Shown: piece after piece, positions 18,940 to 27,096 of the stretch | Layout: each line of letters starts with the position of its first letter | Numbering within the stretch: the first letter of the stretch is position 1 | Assembly: GCF_029382255.1 (NCBI RefSeq) | Contig: NZ_JARLLG010000002.1 | Span: 372,001-436,000 of the forward strand | Origin: Isoptericola croceus | GTDB lineage: Bacteria > Actinomycetota > Actinomycetes > Actinomycetales > Cellulomonadaceae | Reading direction: 5' to 3' | Length of the DNA: 64,000 bases | The notes under the pieces: generated by a model | Databases searched by the model: none | Told to the model about the DNA's origin: nothing | Seen by the model: the letters and a program-made list of their open reading frames with translations, nothing else | Made by a program: the position numbers and the translations under genes

Positions 18940-18945
18940 TAGACT
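18940..18945 (+). promoter_or_regulatory. Leaderless -10 box (TAGACT) of the UDP-glucose dehydrogenase gene
   Basis: TAGACT, 7 bases, ATG at 18953. Confidence 0.5.
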
Positions 18946-18952
18946 CGCCAGC

Positions 18953-20266
18953 ATGCGCATCTCGGTGATCGGTCTGGGTTACCTCGGTGCCGTCCACGCG
19001 GCGGCTCTCGCGGCGTCCGGCCACGAGGTCGTGGGCGTGGACGTCGACCCGGAGAAGGTCGATGCCCTCGCGCTCGGCAAGGCCCCGTTCTACGAGCCGG
19101 GCTTCGACGACCTCCTGGCCGAGGCACGTCGCAGCGGCCGCCTGCAGGTCGGCACCGACGTGGCGGAGGTCGCCGGCAGCGCGGTGCACTTCGTGTGCGT
19201 GGGCACACCTCAGTCCGCCGACTCGCCCGCGGCGGACCTGAGGTTCGTGGACACGGCCGTGGACTCGCTGCTGCCGTACCTGGCCCCCGGGGACGTCGTC
19301 GTCGGCAAGTCGACGGTGCCGGTGGGGACGGCGGCGCGGCTGGCCGACGTCGTCACGGCGGCCGCACCGGGCGCGGTGCTGGCATGGAACCCCGAGTTCC
19401 TGCGCGAGGGGCATGCGGTGGACGACACGTTGCACCCTGACCGGATCGTCTACGGTCTCCCGGCCGGCGAGACGGGGGAGCGGGCCGCGGTGGTGCTCGA
19501 CGCCGTCTACGCCGCCCCGCTGGCCGAGGGCGTCCCGCGCATCGTCGCGGACTACCCCACGGCCGAGCTCGTCAAGGTCGCGGCGAACTCGTTCCTGGCC
19601 ACGAAGATCTCGTTCATCAACGCCATGGCCGAGCTGTGCGAGGTGGCGGGCGGCGACGTGACGCAGCTCGCGGACGCGATCGGGCACGACGTCCGGATCG
19701 GCCGACGCTTCCTCAACGCAGGCCTCGGGTTCGGTGGTGGCTGCCTGCCCAAGGACATCCGGGCCTTCACCGCCCGGGCCGACGAGCTCGGTGCCGGCGA
19801 GGCCGTGGCGTTCCTCGGTGAGGTGGACCGCATCAACAACCGGCGCCGTGAGCGCATGGTCGAGCTGACGGCCGAGGTGCTCGGCGGTTCGGTCGCCGGT
19901 CGCCGCGTCGCGGTGCTGGGGGCGGCGTTCAAGCCCGAGAGCGACGACGTCCGGGACTCGCCCGCGCTCGACGTCGCGGCGCGCCTCGATCAGGCCGGTG
20001 CCGACGTCGTCGTCACCGACCCGCAGGCGGTCCCGACGGCCCGGGTCCGGGCTCCGCAGCTCACCTACACCGAGGACGTCGAGGAGGCGCTCGCGGGTGC
20101 CGACGTGGTGCTGGTGCTGACCGAGTGGCGGCAGTTCCGCGAGCTCGACCCGGTCCGGGTGGGCGAGCTCGTGGCGGGTCGGACGGTGCTCGACGGCCGT
20201 CTTGCCCTGGACCGGGCGGGGTGGGAGGCGGCGGGCTGGCGCTACCGCGCGCTCGGCCGGGCCTGA
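18953..20266 (+). CDS. ugd: UDP-glucose/GDP-mannose 6-dehydrogenase
   Basis: 437 residues. Oxidises a nucleotide sugar to its uronic acid with NAD. The N-terminal dinucleotide fold has VIGLGYLGAVHAA. The substrate domain has GKSTVPVGT, WNPEFLREG and the catalytic cysteine C264 in GFGGGCLPKD. The C-terminal domain has GAAFKPESDDVRDSPAL. UDP-glucose is the likeliest substrate by similarity; UDP-ManNAc or GDP-mannose cannot be excluded. Supplies uronic acid for envelope polymers. Ends 4 bases from the convergent TIGR03089 gene. Confidence 0.92.
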   Translation: MRISVIGLGYLGAVHAAALAASGHEVVGVDVDPEKVDALALGKAPFYEPGFDDLLAEARRSGRLQVGTDVAEVAGSAVHFVCVGTPQSADSPAADLRFVDTAVDSLLPYLAPGDVVVGKSTVPVGTAARLADVVTAAAPGAVLAWNPEFLREGHAVDDTLHPDRIVYGLPAGETGERAAVVLDAVYAAPLAEGVPRIVADYPTAELVKVAANSFLATKISFINAMAELCEVAGGDVTQLADAIGHDVRIGRRFLNAGLGFGGGCLPKDIRAFTARADELGAGEAVAFLGEVDRINNRRRERMVELTAEVLGGSVAGRRVAVLGAAFKPESDDVRDSPALDVAARLDQAGADVVVTDPQAVPTARVRAPQLTYTEDVEEALAGADVVLVLTEWRQFRELDPVRVGELVAGRTVLDGRLALDRAGWEAAGWRYRALGRA

Positions 20267-20270
20267 CCGC

Positions 20271-21005
20271 TCAGGAGCGGGCGATCTGCTCGGTGGCGAC
20301 CAGCCGTTCGAGCCGCGCCGCGTCCGCGGCCAGCTCGCGGGCGGTGGCGTCCGAGGTGAGGACCACCGAACCCCCGCCGACCCACACCTCGACGATCTCG
20401 CCGAGCACCGCCGCCACCGGTCGGTCGCCGCGGACGAGCGTGCGACCTGCCGGTTCGGTGGCTGCGCCCTCGCCGTCGCGGGCGCCCGGCAGGGCCGCGA
20501 GCGACGGCGAGCGGCCGGCCACCGGGTCGAGGCCGATGGCGTCGCCGTAGGTCATGACAGCGGCGGCCGCGTCGATGACGCCGGGGGGGAGGTCGCCGTC
20601 GAACCGGCGGGCCAGTGCCGGCAGCGCGACGGCGACGAGCTCGGCGCTCGTGCCCGACCAGGTGTCCGGCCGGGAGGTCACGACGACGTCGGCGGACGGC
20701 GTGTCGAGGTCCGCCGGGCCGCTGCCCGGGTCGTGCAGCGTCAGCGTCGCCCCGCAGCGCGCCGCCGCGAGGGCCCACACGGTCTGGCGCCAGCCGACGG
20801 GCAGGTCGACGACCACGTCGGTGCCCGGCCCGGCGTCGAACTCCTCGACGAGCAGGTTGACGGTCTTGGCGACCCAGTTGCCGAGGACCGCGCCGGACAG
20901 CTCGATGCGCTCGCCGGCGTCGCCGTACCAGGTCAGTGCCGGGCGGCCCCCGGTGGCGGTGAGGTGGTCGAGGAGGGAGGTCACGGTGCTGGGTGCGGTG
21001 GTCAC
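20271..21005 (-). CDS. TIGR03089 family protein
   Basis: 244 residues. Actinobacteria-specific family resembling a shortened adenylate-forming (AMP-binding) fold: RPALTWYGDAGERIELSGAVL at the N-terminus and LPVGWRQTVWALAAARCGAT. It lacks the C-terminal catalytic lid of acyl-CoA ligases, so enzyme activity is doubtful. Family members usually stand next to LCP and rhamnosyl/GT2 genes, as here. GTG at 21003-21005 lies 6 bases after TAGGCT. Confidence 0.85.
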   Translation of the reverse strand: MTTAPSTVTSLLDHLTATGGRPALTWYGDAGERIELSGAVLGNWVAKTVNLLVEEFDAGPGTDVVVDLPVGWRQTVWALAAARCGATLTLHDPGSGPADLDTPSADVVVTSRPDTWSGTSAELVAVALPALARRFDGDLPPGVIDAAAAVMTYGDAIGLDPVAGRSPSLAALPGARDGEGAATEPAGRTLVRGDRPVAAVLGEIVEVWVGGGSVVLTSDATARELAADAARLERLVATEQIARS

Positions 21006-21011
21006 GCCGTC

Positions 21012-21017
21012 AGCCTA
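21012..21017 (-). promoter_or_regulatory. Leaderless -10 box (TAGGCT) of the TIGR03089 gene
   Basis: Complement TAGGCT, 6 bases, GTG at 21005. Confidence 0.45.
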
Positions 21018-21106
21018 CGAGCAGCCGCGCGCCTCAGAACCACCTCAAGTCGACCTCAGACAGTTGTGAACACGCGGTGGAGTTTGGCGACCTAGCACAT
21101 TTCGGC

Positions 21107-21135
21107 TTGACGACCCGGAAAGACACGCGTGTAAT
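21107..21135 (+). promoter_or_regulatory. Promoter of whiB2
   Basis: -35 TTGACG (21107-21112) and -10 TGTAAT (21130-21135) are separated by 17 bases, close to the housekeeping consensus. The predicted start gives a leader of about 36 bases ending in GGAGG (21168-21172) before ATG at 21178. It is the best two-box promoter found here. Confidence 0.6.
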
Positions 21136-21177
21136 TCCAGGTATGCAGTTTCCGACAGAACGGCATGGAGGGGCACC

Positions 21178-21513
21178 ATGTGGAACTTGCTCGACGGGAG
21201 CGAGATCTTCCCGTCTGATGTAACGAGCGAGCCGGACCGGGTCGCACCGGTCCTGCCGCTGTTCGGGCAGCAGGTCGTCGAGGACGACGCGACGCTGCTG
21301 GGGTGGCAGGAACGAGCTCTGTGCGCCCAGACCGACCCGGAGGCATTCTTCCCTGAGAAGGGCGGGTCCACGCGCGAGGCCAAGAAGGTCTGCGCCTCCT
21401 GCGAGGTCCGGGCCGAGTGCCTGGACTACGCCCTCGAGAACGACGAGAGGTTCGGCATCTGGGGCGGGCTCTCGGAACGGGAGCGCCGCAAGCTCAAGCG
21501 GCGCGCCGTCTGA
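21178..21513 (+). CDS. whiB2: WhiB-family iron-sulfur regulator, WhiB2/WhmD type
   Basis: 111 residues. Four cysteines C49, C72, C75 and C81 in the spacing C-x22-C-x2-C-x5-C bind a 4Fe-4S cluster. GIWGG at about 93-97 and the basic tail ERERRKLKRR follow. The core closely matches WhiB2/WhmD of mycobacteria, an essential regulator linked to septation and cell wall. The conserved neighbourhood (GT2, DUF5719, metallopeptidase, DUF3499, phosphomannomutase) supports orthology. Strong ribosome site GGAGG. The N-terminal 40 residues are variable. Confidence 0.95.
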   Translation: MWNLLDGSEIFPSDVTSEPDRVAPVLPLFGQQVVEDDATLLGWQERALCAQTDPEAFFPEKGGSTREAKKVCASCEVRAECLDYALENDERFGIWGGLSERERRKLKRRAV

Positions 21514-21549
21514 CCGATATCCCACGCGGTCCGCCCTGCGCGCCGCATC

Positions 21550-24500
21550 ATGGCGGACAGGATGACTGCTCCGCACCTGACCCAGGCACCCACGCACGAC
21601 GGGGACGCGCCGCACGGCACGGACCCGGCCCCGACGACGTCCCGGACCGGCGGGCGCAGTGTCGCGGTCACCGTCACCACGGTGGTCGTCACCCAGGGCC
21701 GCACCCCGTTCCTGCAGGCGACGCTCGACGCCGTCGCCGCGCAGGACCGCGCGCCGGAGGACGTCGTGGTCGTCGACGTCGACACCACCGAGTCCACGGC
21801 GCTGCACACCGATCTGCGGATGGGCGGGCGCCGATTCGTCGGGGGAGCCGGGGCCCGCACGCTCGGCGAGGCGGTGGACCGTGCCCTCGCGGTGAGCGGC
21901 GTACCGCCGACCACCTGGTTGTGGATCCTGCACGACGACTCGATCCCGGCGCCGGACGCGCTGGGTCGCCTGCTGCGCGCCGTCGAGCACTCGGCCGCCG
22001 TCGCCGTGGCCGGCTGCAAGCAGCGGCGCTGGCAGCCGGACGCCGACGGCCACGCCGCCGCCCCGGACCCGCACCGACCGGGACTGCTCGTCGAGGTCGG
22101 CTACACCGTCTCGCCCCTGGGCCGCCGCATGACCGGGCTGGACGACACCGAGATCGACCAGGGCCAGCACGACGCCCGGGAGGACGTGCTGGCCGTCGGC
22201 CTCGCCGGTGCTCTGGTGCGCCGCAGCGTGTGGGCCGCCCTGCAGGGCACCGACCCTGAGCTCGGCCGGTTCGGCGACAGCCTCGACCTGTGCCGACGAG
22301 CCCGACTGGCCGGGCACCGCGTGGTGGTCGTGCCCGACGCCGTCGTGCATCACGCCCAGGCGTCGCTGCGAGGGCTGCGGGGGCACCGGGTGCACGCCGG
22401 GGTCGGGGCCTCGGCGTACGCCCGGCGGCGCAGCCAGCTCTACGCGCGGCTCGTCGGCGTCCCGCTGCCGCTGCTGCCGCTGGCGGCGTTGGCCATGCTG
22501 GTGTGGGCGCCGTTCGCCGCCGCGTACCGGCTCGCGCTCAAGCGTCCCGCGCAGGCACGCGACGAGCTCGTCGCGCCGGCCGTGACGGTCCTGCGGGTGG
22601 TGCCGTTGGTCCGGGGACGACGGCGGGCCGCCCGGACGCGCACCCTGCCCCGCCGGGTGCTCCGTCCGCTGCAGGCCGGCTGGCGCCATGTCGTCGCCGA
22701 GCGGCACGACGCGCGGCTCGCGCGTGCCGAGGCCCAGCGTGTCGTCTGGCAGCCGACGGACCTCGAGCGGACCGAGCTGCGCCAGCTGGCCCGCCGACGT
22801 CGGGCCGCCCTGACGCTCGTCATGATCGCGGCGTTGGCGGTCGCGGCCGCGGCGTTCGGCTCCTGGCAGGGCGTGTTGGCCGACGGCGGCCGGATCATCG
22901 GAGGGGCCCTGCTGCCGGTGCCCGCGCACCTCGACGAGGTCGTCGCGGCGGCGACCTCCGGCTGGGTCCGCGACGGGCTCGGGACGGGGGCGCCGGCCGA
23001 CCCGGTGCTGCTCGTGCTCGCACCGCTGACCGCGCTGGCCGGGGGCAGCGCCCAGGTCGCGGTGAACGCCCTGGTGGTGGCGGCGCTGCCGCTCGCGGCG
23101 CTGGGCGGCTGGTTCGCCGCGGGGGTGGTGACCCGTTCGGTCTGGGCCCGTGCTGCCGGAGCGCTGGCCTGGACGGCCGCCCCGGGATTCCTCGAGAGCC
23201 TGGGCACCGGGCGGATCGGCGCGCTGCTGGCCCACCTGACGCTGCCGTGGGTGCTCGTCACGGTGGCCCGCGCCCTGGGCGCCCACGCCCGTGACGAGGT
23301 GGGCTCGCCCGTGACGCGGCGTGGTTCGCTCGGTGCCGCCGCCGCTGCCGGTCTGCTCCTGGCCGTGGCCGTCTGCGCGGCTCCCGTCCTGCTGCCCGTG
23401 GCCGCCGTCGCCGTCCTGGGCGGGATCGCCGTCGCGTGGCGCCAGTGGCGTCGCCTCCTGCTCGTGCTGCTGCCCGCCGTCGTCGTGCCCCTGCCGTTCT
23501 GGTGGCACGCCCTGGCGACCTGGTCCGACGGCGGGTGGCGGCCCCTCCTCGCCGAACCGGGGGTGCCGGTGCCGGGACCCGCGCCGCACGGGCTCATGCT
23601 CCTGCTCGGCCGACCCACGGCGCCCACCTCCTGGCTGTCCGGTGCCGGGCCGGGCGACGACGGCCCCCTCGCGCTCCTGCTGGCCGCCGCCCCGTGGTTC
23701 CTCGGGGCCGGTGTCCTGGTGCTCGCGACCGTCGGACTGCTCGTCCGTCGTCGTGTCGTGGCCTCGCGGCTGGGGATCTGCCTCGCGGTGGTCGGCCTCG
23801 CGGCGGCGCTGCTCGCGGCCGGGACCACGGTCGCCTCCGGCCAGACCGCCGGCGGGGCCGTCGCCGCCGTGCAGGGCTGGCCCGGGGCGGGCCTGTCCGT
23901 GCTGCTCCTGGGCCTCGGGCTCGCGGCGTTGAGCGCGACCCCGGCTCCTGGGGAGCGCCGGGCGCGCCGGACCGGTGCCGGCGTGCTGGCCGCCGCCGCG
24001 CTCCTCGTGCCGGTCGCGGGTCTGGCCGTGTGGTGGCAGGACGAGGCCCCGGGGGACACCGTCGCCGACCTGCGGGTGACGGACGCGGCCGTCGTGCCTG
24101 CCGTCGGGCAGCAGATGCAGGCCGCCCCGCGGGCGGCGCGGGTGCTCGAGCTCGACCGCACCGACGGCGTCGTCGACTACACCCTGCTGCACAGCGACGG
24201 CTCCAGCCTGCTCGACTCGTCCGTCGTGGTGCGGGCCCGGGACGCCGGGCTCGTCCCCGGGCCGGCCCGCGACGACGTCGCGGGGCTCGACGAGCTCGTC
24301 GCCCAGGTGGCCGTCGGCCGCGCACCTGACCTCGCGGGACGGCTCGGCGCGCTGGGCGTCGGGGCGGTCCAGCTCCCGCCTGGCGGGGACGCCGAGCTCG
24401 CCACCACGCTCGACCTGGTGGCCGGGCTGACCCGGATGACGGAGGACGGCGTCCTGCTGTGGCGTGTCGGCCTCGACGACGGCCCACCGCCGGCCTGGGC

Positions 24501-24846
24501 GTCGGTGTTCGAGGGGTTGCCCGACGACGGCGCCACGGACGTCCCGGTGCGCACCCTCGCGGCGGACGGCACCGGCGTCGCCGACCGCGTCGAGGAGGGG
24601 GCCGACGACCGCGTGCTCGTGCTCGCCGAGACCGCCGAGTCCTCGTGGCGGGCCACCCTGGACGGACGCCGGCTCCCCGCGGTGGAGGTGGACGGCCGGC
24701 AGGCGTTCGAGCTCGGGGGCGACGCCGGGCACCTCGCCGTGTCCTACGAGGCGTCCTCGCGACCGCCGTGGTTCGCCCTCGCAGGTCTCGTCCTGGTCGT
24801 CTACGTGCTGCTCGCGCTGCCCGTCGGCCGCCGGAGGTTCCGATGA
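21550..24846 (+). CDS. Large GT2-family glycosyltransferase with polytopic membrane region
   Basis: 1098 residues. The GT-A domain occupies about 38-290, with VVVTQGRTPFLQATLDAVAAQ and metal-binding HDDS. It is followed by about 12-14 hydrophobic segments between about 300 and 850 and a periplasmic C-terminal domain ending in a last helix at about 1078-1096. Homologues in actinobacteria lie beside whiB2 and act in envelope glycan assembly, but donor and acceptor are unknown. A second ATG at 21562 has better purine context (GGACAGG), so the start may be 12 bases later. Stop overlaps the DUF5719 start by 4 bases. Confidence 0.88.
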   Translation: MADRMTAPHLTQAPTHDGDAPHGTDPAPTTSRTGGRSVAVTVTTVVVTQGRTPFLQATLDAVAAQDRAPEDVVVVDVDTTESTALHTDLRMGGRRFVGGAGARTLGEAVDRALAVSGVPPTTWLWILHDDSIPAPDALGRLLRAVEHSAAVAVAGCKQRRWQPDADGHAAAPDPHRPGLLVEVGYTVSPLGRRMTGLDDTEIDQGQHDAREDVLAVGLAGALVRRSVWAALQGTDPELGRFGDSLDLCRRARLAGHRVVVVPDAVVHHAQASLRGLRGHRVHAGVGASAYARRRSQLYARLVGVPLPLLPLAALAMLVWAPFAAAYRLALKRPAQARDELVAPAVTVLRVVPLVRGRRRAARTRTLPRRVLRPLQAGWRHVVAERHDARLARAEAQRVVWQPTDLERTELRQLARRRRAALTLVMIAALAVAAAAFGSWQGVLADGGRIIGGALLPVPAHLDEVVAAATSGWVRDGLGTGAPADPVLLVLAPLTALAGGSAQVAVNALVVAALPLAALGGWFAAGVVTRSVWARAAGALAWTAAPGFLESLGTGRIGALLAHLTLPWVLVTVARALGAHARDEVGSPVTRRGSLGAAAAAGLLLAVAVCAAPVLLPVAAVAVLGGIAVAWRQWRRLLLVLLPAVVVPLPFWWHALATWSDGGWRPLLAEPGVPVPGPAPHGLMLLLGRPTAPTSWLSGAGPGDDGPLALLLAAAPWFLGAGVLVLATVGLLVRRRVVASRLGICLAVVGLAAALLAAGTTVASGQTAGGAVAAVQGWPGAGLSVLLLGLGLAALSATPAPGERRARRTGAGVLAAAALLVPVAGLAVWWQDEAPGDTVADLRVTDAAVVPAVGQQMQAAPRAARVLELDRTDGVVDYTLLHSDGSSLLDSSVVVRARDAGLVPGPARDDVAGLDELVAQVAVGRAPDLAGRLGALGVGAVQLPPGGDAELATTLDLVAGLTRMTEDGVLLWRVGLDDGPPPAWASVFEGLPDDGATDVPVRTLAADGTGVADRVEEGADDRVLVLAETAESSWRATLDGRRLPAVEVDGRQAFELGGDAGHLAVSYEASSRPPWFALAGLVLVVYVLLALPVGRRRFR

Positions 24847-26441
24847 GCCGGCTCGCGCGCGGGGGGCGCGTGGCCGTCGCCGTGGTCTCCGGCCTCGCCG
24901 TCGTGGGCGCGCTCGGCGCCACCGCCGCCGTCGGCGACCAGTGGGTCGGCCGGTGGACGGGCGCGACCCAGGCCGCCCTGGACGCCGGCACGCGGGAGGT
25001 GCCCGTCGAGCCCGCAGAGCTGCTGTCCGTCTGCCCGCCGCCCGTGGCGCTGCCCGACGGGGCGGACGTCGGCGACGAGGAGTTCGGCGCGGCGCCGGTG
25101 CGGACGTCCTCCACGCTCGGTGCGGCGGTGGTGGGCGCGACCCGGCTCCCGGGCCTGAGCGCGCTCGACGCCTCGGACGACGACCCGTTGACCGAAGGTC
25201 CGCAGGCGGCCGTGCGCGTCGGCGCGGCCGACGAGGCCCGGGTGCTGCGCGCCCAGCCGTCGGCGGCCGATCCGCTGCGCACCTCCGCGGCGCTGGCCTC
25301 GCTGACGACGGCGGGCGACCTGCGCGGGCTGGCGGCCGCGTCGTGCGCGACGCCCGCCACCTCGCACTGGCTGGTCGGGGGCAGCAGCCGGGTCGGGTCG
25401 AGCGCGCTGCTGGCCGTGCAGAACCCCAGCGCCCGCCCGGCATCCGTCGCGCTCGAGGTGTTCGGGCCGTCCGGCCCTGTCGCGGTCGGCGGGCAGGCGG
25501 CGTTCACCGTCGCACCGGGGGAGCAGGTCGTCACACGCCTCGACTCGCTCGCCCCCGAGCAGCGCCGTCTCGCCGTGCACGTGCAGGCCACCGGAGCCCG
25601 GGTGACGACATCGTTGCAGAGCCAGGGCATCGACGGGCTGGTACCCGCCGGGACGGACCTCGTCGAGGCGGGCGCCGCACCTGCGGGCAGCCTGGCCGTC
25701 AGCGGGGTGGTCAGCCGTGGAGAGGCGACCGACGACGAGCACGCTGCCACGATGTGGCTGCTGGCCCCTGACGCGACCGGAACTGCCGACGTGAGCGTCT
25801 ACGGCCCTGCCGGGCGGGTACCCCTGCGCGGCGCCGAGGAGGTCCGGCTCGTCGCCGGCGAGGTCGTCGGCGTGCCCCTGGGCGGTCTCGATCCCGGGAC
25901 GTACACCGTGGTGGTGGACGCCGACGTCCCCGTGGTCGGCGCCGCGCGCTTCGCGGTCCCGGGTGAGCAGGCCGAGGACGACGTGGTGGACGGCACGCCC
26001 TACGACGTCGCGTGGAGCGCCGGCCGGGCGGTCGGTGCGCCTGACGCGCCGACGTCGGGCCAGGTGGCGTTGCCTCGTGGCGCGGACGGCGCGACCGTCG
26101 TCCTCGCGGGCGTGCCCGCGGACCGGACCTCCGGCGCGACGCCCGACGGTGAGGTGGTCGCCACGGTGCGGGGACTGGACGCCGACGGTGCGGTCGCCGA
26201 CCAGCAGGAGGTCACCGTGCCGGTGGGCGGCACCGTCGAGCTCGCCGCCGACGACGTGGGTGCGGTCGCCGCCGTCACCGTGGACTCCGAGGCGGCGGGG
26301 TCCGCGTCCGTCGCCTGGTCCGTACGGCTGACCGCGGCCGACGCCGCCGAGACGGCCGAGGCGCTGGTCGCGACCCTCGACCCGACGCCGACCGTCGTCG
26401 CCCCCGGTGGTGTCACGGTGCGACGCGTCGACTCCTGGTGA
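24843..26441 (+). CDS. DUF5719 family extracytoplasmic protein
   Basis: 532 residues. One N-terminal hydrophobic segment at about 10-32 is a signal anchor. The rest is Ala/Val/Asp-rich beta-structure with repeated patterns such as LAVQNPSARPASVALEVFGP and SVYGPAGRVPLRGAEE, resembling tandem immunoglobulin-like domains. The family is co-conserved and co-translated with the upstream GT2 enzyme (ATGA overlap), so it is probably its extracytoplasmic partner. No catalytic motif seen. Confidence 0.85.
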   Translation: MSRLARGGRVAVAVVSGLAVVGALGATAAVGDQWVGRWTGATQAALDAGTREVPVEPAELLSVCPPPVALPDGADVGDEEFGAAPVRTSSTLGAAVVGATRLPGLSALDASDDDPLTEGPQAAVRVGAADEARVLRAQPSAADPLRTSAALASLTTAGDLRGLAAASCATPATSHWLVGGSSRVGSSALLAVQNPSARPASVALEVFGPSGPVAVGGQAAFTVAPGEQVVTRLDSLAPEQRRLAVHVQATGARVTTSLQSQGIDGLVPAGTDLVEAGAAPAGSLAVSGVVSRGEATDDEHAATMWLLAPDATGTADVSVYGPAGRVPLRGAEEVRLVAGEVVGVPLGGLDPGTYTVVVDADVPVVGAARFAVPGEQAEDDVVDGTPYDVAWSAGRAVGAPDAPTSGQVALPRGADGATVVLAGVPADRTSGATPDGEVVATVRGLDADGAVADQQEVTVPVGGTVELAADDVGAVAAVTVDSEAAGSASVAWSVRLTAADAAETAEALVATLDPTPTVVAPGGVTVRRVDSW

Positions 26442-26463
26442 CCCGTCCCCGCGACCTGCCTGC

Positions 26464-26925
26464 TCAGCGTCTCCCGAACCCGGGATCGATCTCCTCGGGC
26501 GTGCGAGCGAGCAGGTGCGCCACCTGCTCCACGACGACGTCGTGCACCAGGACGGCCAGGTCCTCGACGTCGAGGGCACGCGACTCGACAGGTCGCCGGT
26601 AGACGACGATCCGCGTCGGCTGGCCCGCCTCCGCGGGGAAGAGGCGACCCAGCGGGACGCCGCCGGTCTCCCACGGCGCAGGGTCCGACGGCGGCACGTC
26701 CTCCACGGCGAGCTCGGTCCCGCGCACCGCCGGCCAGGACTTCTCCACACGGGCGAGGGCGTCCAGCACCAGGTCGTCGAACCGCTCGGCGCGGGTGCGG
26801 TGCGCCGGGGTGCCCGGAGGCAGCAACGGTCCGCGGATGCCGCGCCCGCGGCGGTCACGGCGGCGCTGGCCGCGTGGCGCGCGGGAGGCGGGTGCGATCT
26901 CCTCCACGCTGTCCTCCGGGCTCAT
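26464..26925 (-). CDS. Metallopeptidase-family (zincin-like) protein with degenerate zinc motif
   Basis: 153 residues from ATG at 26923-26925; the longer frame to 27024 is not favoured. Matches the small actinobacterial metallopeptidase family at this locus in overall pattern (RFDDLVLDALARVEKSWPAV, RIVVYRRPVESRA, then a helix). The helix that normally holds HExxH reads VVVEQVAH, so the first and last zinc ligands are missing or shifted; activity is doubtful. The start is preceded by TACCGT at 8 bases inside a 24-bp palindrome. Convergent with DUF5719. Confidence 0.75.
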   Translation of the reverse strand: MSPEDSVEEIAPASRAPRGQRRRDRRGRGIRGPLLPPGTPAHRTRAERFDDLVLDALARVEKSWPAVRGTELAVEDVPPSDPAPWETGGVPLGRLFPAEAGQPTRIVVYRRPVESRALDVEDLAVLVHDVVVEQVAHLLARTPEEIDPGFGRR

Positions 26926-26926
26926 A

Positions 26927-26950
26927 GGCCTGCACGGTACCGTGCAGGCC
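26927..26950. promoter_or_regulatory. 24-bp perfect palindrome over the metallopeptidase-like gene promoter
   Basis: The two 12-base halves are exact complements centred on GTAC (26937-26940). The complement-strand box TACCGT (26934-26939) lies 8 bases before the ATG at 26925, so a protein bound here would cover the -10 and start site. Probable repressor site. Confidence 0.6.
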
Positions 26951-27096
26951 CTCGAGGCGCCGCTCAGGCCGTTCGTCGCGGCACGGGTACCAGTGTCATC
27001 AGAGTTCGTTCTCCTGCGGTTCACGGCAACGTCTCCTGCTGGACACCGGGAGCCTGGATCGTACTCCGGAGCATCTTCAACAGGATCGAGGAACTG

